This document shows positions 1 to 4,797 of a DNA stretch of 6,160 nucleotides, piece by piece. Both the position numbers and the translations under genes were made by a program. This DNA is from Komagataeibacter kakiaceti JCM 25156 (GTDB lineage Bacteria; Pseudomonadota; Alphaproteobacteria; Acetobacterales; Acetobacteraceae): the NCBI RefSeq assembly GCF_000613305.1, contig NZ_BAIO01000116.1:1-6160 (forward strand). The letters run 5' to 3'. The notes below the pieces were generated by a model. It was not told where the DNA came from, made no database searches, and saw only the letters and a program-made list of their open reading frames with translations. The stretch's first letter is position 1. Each line of letters opens with the position of its first letter.

Positions 1-1
1 G

Positions 2-763
2 GACGCGACCCCACCGGCCGACGCCCCCAAGGCGCCGGAGGGCAATCCCTACGGTCTGGGCGCGCTGTGGGCCAATGGTGACTTCATCGCCCGTGGCGTG
101 CTGCTGATCATGGTCTTCATGTCGCTTGGCACATGGTACATCATGATCACCAAGTTCTTCGAGCAGGCCCGCGTCATGGCCGCCGCCAAGCAGGTGGTCA
201 GCGATTTCTGGACCAAGGGCTCCATCAAGGACGGTGCCGCCGCCCTGCCCGCCAACTCCCCGTTCCGCTACATTGCCGATACGGGCGTGAAGGCCGCCGA
301 ACACCACGAAGGCACGATGCAGGAATCCATCGACCTGCATTCCTGGACCACCATGTCCATCCAGCGTTCGGTTGACGTGATCCAGACCAAGCTGCAGGGC
401 GGTCTCGCCTTCCTCGGCACGGTGGGCTCCACCTCCCCGTTCGTGGGTCTGTTCGGCACGGTGTGGGGTATCTATCACGCGCTGACGGCCATCGGCATCG
501 CGGGTCAGGCCTCGATCGACAAGGTGGCCGGTCCGGTGGGTGAATCCCTGATCATGACCGCCATCGGCCTTGGCACGGCGGTGCCGGCGGTGCTGGGCTA
601 CAACCTGCTGGTGCGCCGCAACAAGGGGGCGATGGACCGCATCCGCAACTTCGCGGCCGACGTGCAGTCGATCCTGATGGGCGGGTATCGTCATGGTGGC
701 GACATCACCATCCATGCCGACAACTCCCCGACCACAACGACTATCGATAACCGGGTGGCCTGA
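2..763 (+). CDS. exbB: ExbB, proton-channel subunit of the TonB energising complex (5' end outside window)
   Basis: Inner-membrane MotA/TolQ/ExbB-family protein that, with ExbD, couples proton flow to TonB and so powers outer-membrane receptors. The frame is open from base 2, giving 253 visible codons, so the ATG at 98 is internal (inside TM1) and the true start lies upstream. A Pro/Ala-rich segment (roughly bases 2-50) precedes TM1, whose core is GVLLIMVFMSLGTWYIM. A large cytoplasmic loop follows. TM2 carries TVGSTSPFVGLFGTVWGIY (bases 419-475), the family hallmark. TM3 carries GESLIMTAIGLGTAVPAVLGYN. The Glu at 542-544 and Thr at 557-559 match the spacing of E. coli Glu176 and Thr181. The C-terminal tail is Thr-rich (SPTTTTIDN). 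The stop is followed after 2 nt by exbD1, implying cotranscription and translational coupling. The residues before TM1 exceed the short N-terminus of E. coli ExbB, so a signal peptide or periplasmic extension is possible (inference). Confidence 0.95.
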   Translation, partial: DATPPADAPKAPEGNPYGLGALWANGDFIARGVLLIMVFMSLGTWYIMITKFFEQARVMAAAKQVVSDFWTKGSIKDGAAALPANSPFRYIADTGVKAAEHHEGTMQESIDLHSWTTMSIQRSVDVIQTKLQGGLAFLGTVGSTSPFVGLFGTVWGIYHALTAIGIAGQASIDKVAGPVGESLIMTAIGLGTAVPAVLGYNLLVRRNKGAMDRIRNFAADVQSILMGGYRHGGDITIHADNSPTTTTIDNRVA

Positions 764-765
764 TC

Positions 766-1188
766 ATGGGAATGCAAGTTGGAGGTGGCGACGATGAAGA
801 CGAGGTGGTGTCGGCCATCAACACCACACCGCTTGTCGATGTCATGCTGGTGCTGCTGATCATCTTCCTGATCACCATCCCCGTCGCGACGCATACCATC
901 AAGGTGAACCTGCCGATGGATGCCAACCAGCCCACCCGGACGTTGCAGAACAACATCGTCGTGGCGGTGACGCCGACGGGGCAGACATACTGGAACGAGA
1001 CGCCGCTCAGCAGCTATGCCGATCTCGAATCCCATCTGGAGCATGTGGCGGTGGAAAATCCGCAGCCACAGATCCAGATCCGTGGGGACCAGGCCGCGCA
1101 TTACGAGGGCGTGGGCCGGGTCATCGCGGCCTGTCAGCAGGCGGGTATCGTCCACATTGATTTCATTACCGAACAGCCGCACGGCTGA
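766..1188 (+). CDS. exbD: ExbD, first of two paralogues (TonB complex)
   Basis: Single-span inner-membrane subunit of the ExbB-ExbD proton motor, 140 residues, close to the usual family length of about 140. A short acidic cytoplasmic N-terminus (DDEDE, residues 9-13) leads into INTTPLVDVMLVLLI and one membrane helix, about residues 22-43. Asp25 is the essential protonatable Asp and carries the same number as in E. coli ExbD. The remainder is the periplasmic domain, with the family's late segment VIAACQQAGIVHIDFITE. The start at 766 is preferred over the in-frame ATG at 772 because the downstream paralogue also begins MGM followed by a polar residue. There is no room for a good ribosome site, only GGGTGG at 753-758 inside exbB, so initiation probably depends on ribosomes finishing exbB (TGA-TC-ATG). 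Confidence 0.95.
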   Translation: MGMQVGGGDDEDEVVSAINTTPLVDVMLVLLIIFLITIPVATHTIKVNLPMDANQPTRTLQNNIVVAVTPTGQTYWNETPLSSYADLESHLEHVAVENPQPQIQIRGDQAAHYEGVGRVIAACQQAGIVHIDFITEQPHG

Positions 1189-1199
1189 TATCCATTCCC

Positions 1200-1221
1200 G
1201 GCCGGGGTTCGCACCCCGGCC
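1200..1221 (+). promoter_or_regulatory. Strong GC hairpin between the two exbD genes
   Basis: GGCCGGGGT (1200-1208) pairs perfectly with ACCCCGGCC (1213-1221) around a four-base loop TCGC, giving a 9-bp stem. It is followed by ATTTTC, too short a U-run for an efficient terminator. It sits 12 nt after the exbD1 stop and leaves the GGGAGAG ribosome site of exbD2 (1228-1234) free. Plausible roles are partial attenuation or protection of the upstream transcript end, which would set the exbD1:exbD2 ratio (inference). The perfect pairing is seen directly; the role is not. Confidence 0.6.
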
Positions 1222-1242
1222 ATTTTCGGGAGAGTAGACACC

Positions 1243-1683
1243 ATGGGCATGAATATCGGCTCAAACAGCACGACAGAGGATGAAGGTATTGTTGATATCA
1301 ATACCACGCCGCTGATCGACGTCATGCTGGTGCTGTTGATCATGCTGATCATCACCATTCCGCTTCAGACACATTCGGTTTCGATCGATCTGCCGCAGGG
1401 CAATCCCCCGCCGTCCCAGCCCCAGCCGGACCCGATAGTGGATACGGTGGCGATCGATTTTGACAACACCATTACCTGGAATGGCGAACCCGTTCCGGAT
1501 GATGCGGCCCTTCAGGCCCGGTTTACCGAAGCGGCGGCGCAGCCGGTCCAGCCCGAAATGCACATCCACCCGGACCGTCTGGCCAGCTACAAGGTCGTGG
1601 CGCGGGTTCTGGCCGATGCGCAGCGGCTTGGCGTAAGCAAGCTCGGTATCGTGGGGAGCGATCAGTTCATGGATGCGCAGTAA
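1243..1683 (+). CDS. exbD: ExbD, second paralogue (TonB complex)
   Basis: Second single-span ExbD-family subunit, 146 residues. It shares the N-terminal half with its neighbour: DINTTPLIDVMLVLLIM with the proton-carrying Asp at residue 26, a membrane helix at about 23-43, then TH-x-V-x-I-x-L-P. The periplasmic part differs. It has a Pro/Gln-rich linker at residues 51-64 (PQGNPPPSQPQPDP), then the folded domain ending VLADAQRLGVSKLGIVGSDQF, which matches the typical ExbD C-terminal helix-strand. The start is supported by a good ribosome site, GGGAGAG at 1228-1234, about 8 nt before the ATG. Unlike exbD1, it can therefore be initiated independently. Tandem exbD genes after exbB are known in Xanthomonas, where the second copy is dispensable for iron uptake. 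Whether that holds here is unknown. Confidence 0.94.
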   Translation: MGMNIGSNSTTEDEGIVDINTTPLIDVMLVLLIMLIITIPLQTHSVSIDLPQGNPPPSQPQPDPIVDTVAIDFDNTITWNGEPVPDDAALQARFTEAAAQPVQPEMHIHPDRLASYKVVARVLADAQRLGVSKLGIVGSDQFMDAQ

Positions 1684-1726
1684 GCTGTGTCGTCCTGATC
1701 AGGTCCAGAGTCTGGTCAATGAAAAC

Positions 1727-1755
1727 GGCCTCTCCTTCGGGGGAGGCCTTTTTTT
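1727..1755 (+). terminator. Intrinsic terminator of the exb operon
   Basis: GGCCTCTCC (1727-1735) pairs with GGGGAGGCC (1740-1748), 9 bp with one G-U pair, closed by the extra-stable C(UUCG)G tetraloop. Seven T follow (1749-1755). It begins 43 nt after the exbD2 stop, ending the exbB-exbD-exbD transcript and separating it from the receptor gene. Confidence 0.92.
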
Positions 1756-1875
1756 ATGCCGTGGGGCCAGCGCGATAATGCCTTTTTTTCGGGCAGGGCG
1801 GGCTGTAATGGCTGTGGCACCAAAGACACAAAGCCTACATTGTTGGCCGCTGTTCTGTGTCATTACGTTATGAAA

Positions 1876-1893
1876 CCTGTTATCAAAAACAGG
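1876..1893. repeat. Short perfect inverted repeat (candidate operator)
   Basis: CCTGTT (1876-1881) and AACAGG (1888-1893) are exact reverse complements around the 6-nt spacer ATCAAA. The 18-bp size and AT-rich centre resemble a dimeric regulator site. It lies upstream of the best promoter-like elements of the receptor. No regulator family can be assigned. Confidence 0.35.
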
Positions 1894-1938
1894 AAGAATC
1901 GTTATTTATCAGTAAGATGTGTCGTGAGGGGAAAGAGG

Positions 1939-1978
1939 GTGACACGGTGTTGTCAAATAGATAAACAGCGCGTTGCAT
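1939..1978 (+). promoter_or_regulatory. Weak promoter-like elements upstream of the receptor
   Basis: Two overlapping sigma70-like arrangements are seen. TTGTCA (1950-1955) is separated by 17 bp from TTGCAT (1973-1978). GTGACA (1939-1944, five of six to TTGACA) is separated by 15 bp from GATAAA (1960-1965). Each has a decent -35 and a poor -10. Either would give a leader of roughly 190-200 nt before the receptor ATG. This is the best local candidate rather than a firm promoter. Confidence 0.25.
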
Positions 1979-2030
1979 TTTTTAAACTTTCCGGGCGCAT
2001 GTGTATTTCATAAGTCAACATATATGCGGA

Positions 2031-2171
2031 ATGTTCAGGTTCCGTAACTACCTGCGGCAGGACTGGAACAGGCTGGGCCTGCTGGTAGTCAAGGCAGACG
2101 GGGATGGCTGCCACTGGAAAACGGTAGGGCCGCCGGAACATCGGGGCGCAAACAGATTTGCGGGGGAATGA
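2031..2171 (+). CDS. Possible 46-residue leader ORF abutting the receptor start
   Basis: An ATG-started frame begins MFRFRNYLRQDWNRLGLLVV and ends ANRFAGE. Its TGA (2169-2171) directly touches the receptor ATG (TGAATG) and lies in the same frame. About three quarters of its codons end in G or C, and 17 of the first 18 do, which resembles the neighbouring genes. Against it, no usable ribosome site precedes 2031, since GCGGA runs straight into the ATG. An in-frame GTG at 2001 would add ten residues but is also poorly supported. The product matches no family I recognise. It could be a leader peptide whose translation feeds the receptor gene, a remnant of a longer gene, or chance. Confidence 0.3.
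   Translation: MFRFRNYLRQDWNRLGLLVVKADGDGCHWKTVGPPEHRGANRFAGE
2048..2088 (+). promoter_or_regulatory. Possible structured element in the receptor mRNA leader
   Basis: CTACC (2048-2052) pairs with GGTAG (2084-2088), and inside it GCAGG (2057-2061) pairs with CCTGC (2078-2082). This gives a two-part stem with an asymmetric internal loop (TGCG against T) and a 16-nt apical loop. It lies inside the possible leader ORF, about 80 nt before the receptor ATG. It matches no riboswitch class I know. Confidence 0.25.
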
Positions 2172-4694
2172 ATGAAGACGGGCCGGGATATTTATAGCGC
2201 GGTAAAACGCCAGGTACGGAATGTGGGCGGTCGCACCGGTCTCGCGGGGCTGGGCATGCCGGGGCTGAAAGCGCGCCTGCGTGCCATGTCGTGCCTGGTG
2301 GGCACGGTCTGTATCGCCACGGGGGCCGATGGCTGGGCGCAGGCGGCAACGCCGGACCAGACGCAGCAGCAGGCCACGAAGCGTGTCGCCACGGCACCGA
2401 AACATACAGCCGCCGCGAAACCGGCCACGACTACGGCTGCGGCAAAGCCTGCCGGTGTGGTTGACCACCAGGGCCCGGAAGAGATTCATGTCGCGTCCTC
2501 GCGGCACGCGAATGATGGTGGCGGCGGCATGATGCGGCTGGAAACGGCGCCCCATGCGGTCCAGACCGTGAGCAAGCAGTTTATCGAAATGCGCAACCCG
2601 ACCAGCACCGCGCTTGATCTGGTCAAGAACCTGCCCAGCATGAACGTGACCACGCCCGATCCTTCGGGCATGGAAGGTGGCCAGATCCAGACCCGTGGCC
2701 TGACCGATCTGGATATGGGGCTTATGCTGGACGGCGCGCCCGCGGCGGCTGCCAAATACCTCAACGAAGACATCGATTCCGAAAACCTCGAGAGCGTGGA
2801 AGTCACGCCCGGCAGCGCGGGCACTGACCTGCCGGTCATGTCCGCTGCCGGCGGTGTGCTGAGCGAGCGTTCCCACACGGCATCGCACAAATTCGGCGGC
2901 ATGACGGATTTCTCCTACGGGACGAACAACATGTCGCGTGAGTTCATCCGTCTTGAATCGGGTGACATCGGCAATACCGGCGTGCGCAGCTTCTTCTCGT
3001 TCTCCAACACGCATTCACGTTCATGGATGGGTTCGGGCATCAACTCGCGTAAGCACATCGATTTCGGGCTGCAGAAGGATTGGGCCAACGGGTCCAATGC
3101 ACGGCTGTTCGTTTCATGGAACTACGAAGACTTCACGATTGACGCCTATCCCGACAGCCAGGCGTTCGAGGCATACAAGCACAACGGCACCGGCTACGGC
3201 CGTAACTCCGACCCGACCAGTGACAACTACTGGAAGAACAATAACGACCACTGGAACCAGATCTTCCTGACGGCCCCGATCCATGTCGTGCTGCCCGCGA
3301 AGTTCACGTTCGACCTGCAGCCCTATTTCAGCTTTGGTCAGGGCTGGGATGGTTCGCCGGGTAACGGCACGCCTTATGTGTCCCCGTCGGGCACCACCGC
3401 CAACGGCAGTCCGTACTGGGATGTGAAGCAGGGCCAGAATAACTCGACCGCCTACTTCCTGGAAAATGAAGCACGTCAGGTTGGTGTCGTGGCGAAGATG
3501 GGCCGCCATCTCGACAAGCACAACTACCTGTCGTTTGGCTACTGGTATGAAAACAACCAGACCATCCAGAACTATCCGACCAGCAGCACCATGGCCAATG
3601 GTGCGGACCCCAGCCCGAACTGGCCATCCTATCAGCAGACGGGGTATGGCACGACTGGCGTGAATGCGGGCTACGAACTGCATGCCCTGTTCATTCAGGA
3701 CACGGCTAAATATTTCAACGACAAGCTGCAGATTCACGCAGGCTTCAAGTTTGTCATGTCCGATGCGTGGGACAAGGGCTGGACCTCCAACCCCAATACC
3801 GGGTCATGGGTCTATGGCAAGAACGGCACGGCTTCCGGCCGGATGGGCGCCAATACCACCGAGCCGCTGCCGCAACTGTCGATCGGCTATACCTTTAACG
3901 ATCACCACCAGATCTACATCAACGCGGAAGGCGACTATCGTGAGCCGAGCGCGACCGATCTGGGCTGGCTGGACCCGCAATATTCCAAGATGCTGAAGAA
4001 CCAGTATTCCATCAAGGAAGAACTGGGCTACCGTTACCACGACAAATACGTGATGTTTGATCTGTCACTGTTCAACTACAACGTGACCAACCGCCTCATG
4101 GATACCTATATCGGCGCCAACCAGTACATGCCGATCGAGGCGGGCAACCAGACCATGCGCGGCTTCGACGCCATGATCGCGACCCGTCCGTTCCATGGCT
4201 TCAGCCCGTATGCATCGTTTGAATACCTGCACGCGACACAGGATTCGAACGTTACGGACCCCAACTCCGGCATTACCTATGCCGCGAAGGGCAAGCAGGC
4301 GATCATGGCGCCGCGCATCATGGCGAACTTTGGCCTGACGTATAAGTACAAGGGTTTCTTCGCCAACGGCAGCCTGCACTACACCGGCCCGCAGTCGGTG
4401 GCGCTTGACAACAGCGAGCGTATTCCCGGCTACGTGACGGATACCCTGTCGCTTGGCTATCACTTCAAGCCGTTCATGTATGCGAAGTCCCCGACCTTCC
4501 GCCTGAACTTCACCAACCTGACCGGCTCCATTGTCCGGACGGGCGCGATGGGGGCGATCTATCACGGTGGCCAGCAGGGCGGGTCGACCTACCCCGTGTT
4601 CTACGGTGCCGCCAACGGCCGTTTGGCTGAAGGCAACTCCTTCATGGTCGAACCGCGCTTCACCATGACGGGGACGGTCTCCACTTCCTTCTGA
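2172..4694 (+). CDS. TonB-dependent outer-membrane receptor, substrate unknown
   Basis: Outer-membrane plug-and-barrel receptor of 840 residues that imports a scarce or large ligand using TonB-transmitted energy. A long signal peptide has a basic n-region (to about residue 38), core SCLVGTVCIATGADGW, and likely cleavage after AQA58. A low-complexity Ala/Lys/Thr/Pro/Gln linker (about 59-100) contains TAAAKPA twice (79-85, 88-94). The probable TonB box is EEIHVASS (103-110). The plug domain follows, to about 228, with QFIEMRNPTSTALDLV, IQTRGL (172-177), LDGAP (186-190) and SAAGGVLSE. The rest is a barrel rich in Asn, Tyr and Trp, ending in a C-terminal Phe as outer-membrane insertion requires. 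There is no STN domain and no Cys in the mature part. The ATG has GGGGGA at 2162-2167; an in-frame TGA just upstream excludes a longer protein, though ATGs at residues 29 and 39 remain possible starts. It resembles unassigned receptors common in Acetobacteraceae, sphingomonads and xanthomonads (from memory). The exb genes next door would energise it. Confidence 0.93.
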   Translation: MKTGRDIYSAVKRQVRNVGGRTGLAGLGMPGLKARLRAMSCLVGTVCIATGADGWAQAATPDQTQQQATKRVATAPKHTAAAKPATTTAAAKPAGVVDHQGPEEIHVASSRHANDGGGGMMRLETAPHAVQTVSKQFIEMRNPTSTALDLVKNLPSMNVTTPDPSGMEGGQIQTRGLTDLDMGLMLDGAPAAAAKYLNEDIDSENLESVEVTPGSAGTDLPVMSAAGGVLSERSHTASHKFGGMTDFSYGTNNMSREFIRLESGDIGNTGVRSFFSFSNTHSRSWMGSGINSRKHIDFGLQKDWANGSNARLFVSWNYEDFTIDAYPDSQAFEAYKHNGTGYGRNSDPTSDNYWKNNNDHWNQIFLTAPIHVVLPAKFTFDLQPYFSFGQGWDGSPGNGTPYVSPSGTTANGSPYWDVKQGQNNSTAYFLENEARQVGVVAKMGRHLDKHNYLSFGYWYENNQTIQNYPTSSTMANGADPSPNWPSYQQTGYGTTGVNAGYELHALFIQDTAKYFNDKLQIHAGFKFVMSDAWDKGWTSNPNTGSWVYGKNGTASGRMGANTTEPLPQLSIGYTFNDHHQIYINAEGDYREPSATDLGWLDPQYSKMLKNQYSIKEELGYRYHDKYVMFDLSLFNYNVTNRLMDTYIGANQYMPIEAGNQTMRGFDAMIATRPFHGFSPYASFEYLHATQDSNVTDPNSGITYAAKGKQAIMAPRIMANFGLTYKYKGFFANGSLHYTGPQSVALDNSERIPGYVTDTLSLGYHFKPFMYAKSPTFRLNFTNLTGSIVRTGAMGAIYHGGQQGGSTYPVFYGAANGRLAEGNSFMVEPRFTMTGTVSTSF

Positions 4695-4711
4695 TCACTC
4701 TCACGCATGGG

Positions 4712-4745
4712 AGAACCCCGCCTTTGAACAAGGGCGGGGTTCTTT
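4712..4745 (+). terminator. Probable terminator after the receptor gene
   Basis: A 13-bp stem starts 18 nt after the receptor stop. AGAACCCCGCCTT (4712-4724) pairs with AGGGCGGGGTTCT (4731-4743), with one G-U pair and loop TGAACA. The following U-run is only three bases (TTT, 4743-4745), so termination may be incomplete and some readthrough into the permease is possible. Confidence 0.75.
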
Positions 4746-4772
4746 GCGTCAGTGCCGCTTCGCCGTTATGAA
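4744..4772 (+). promoter_or_regulatory. Weak promoter-like pair upstream of the permease
   Basis: TTGCGT (4744-4749) and TATGAA (4767-4772, four of six to TATAAT) are 17 bp apart, starting in the tail of the receptor terminator. Spacing is ideal but the -35 match is only three bases. It would give a short leader of about 20 nt. Confidence 0.2.
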
Positions 4773-4775
4773 CGG
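4763..4775. repeat. Perfect inverted repeat overlapping the permease -10 candidate
   Basis: CCGTT (4763-4767) and AACGG (4771-4775) flank the spacer ATG. The 13-bp palindrome covers the -10-like TATGAA and lies about 20 nt before the permease start. It could be an operator half-site pair or chance. Confidence 0.25.
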
Positions 4776-4791
4776 TGCGGACCTGTAGTCT

Positions 4792-4796
4792 GGGGA
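4792..4796 (+). promoter_or_regulatory. Ribosome binding site favouring a GTG start at 4804
   Basis: GGGGA ends one base before the ATG at 4798, too close to serve it, but seven bases before the in-frame GTG at 4804. The original start was therefore probably GTG 4804, beginning MTTGTTHPVDE, two residues shorter than the ATG reading. Confidence 0.5.
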
Positions 4797-4797
4797 A

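Larger units (their letters stand above)
1756..2030. other. Intergenic region, locally AT-rich, probable receptor promoter region
   Basis: No convincing gene is seen in this stretch. Open frames here lack ribosome sites, and the antisense frame reaching in from the receptor is a GC-driven shadow. Bases from about 1861 to 2030 are clearly richer in A/T than the flanking genes, which fits a control region for the receptor. It contains a second copy of the ten-mer GCCTTTTTTT (1780-1789; first copy 1746-1755 in the terminator). An inverted repeat lies at 1876-1893. The hexamer TGTGTC or its complement occurs at 1825-1830, 1856-1861 and 1918-1923, with a partial copy, GACAC, at 1941-1945. No Fur box or other named operator is recognisable. 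Confidence 0.6.

Noticed and set aside
1705..1715. Palindrome CCAGAGTCTGG upstream of the exb terminator
   Set aside because: It can fold only as a four-pair stem with a three-base loop and adds nothing to the strong adjacent terminator.
1774..1780. GATAATG, the first seven bases of a Fur-box consensus
   Set aside because: The match stops there and the second half is absent. It also lies about 400 bases from the receptor start. No iron control can be claimed.
1756..2013. 85-codon + strand frame after the exb terminator
   Set aside because: It starts immediately after the T-tract, lacks a ribosome site, spans the AT-rich control region and has no family resemblance.
2041..2140. Cobalamin-riboswitch-like words (GCCACTGG at 2110-2117) ahead of an outer-membrane receptor
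   Set aside because: The B12-box segment and the other conserved riboswitch blocks are not present in the right order on either strand. A few matching words are expected by chance.
1953..3014. 353-codon open frame on the minus strand
   Set aside because: It lies mostly antisense to the well-supported receptor. It is rich in Arg and His, as GC-rich antisense frames are, and has no recognisable domain. It is a coding shadow.
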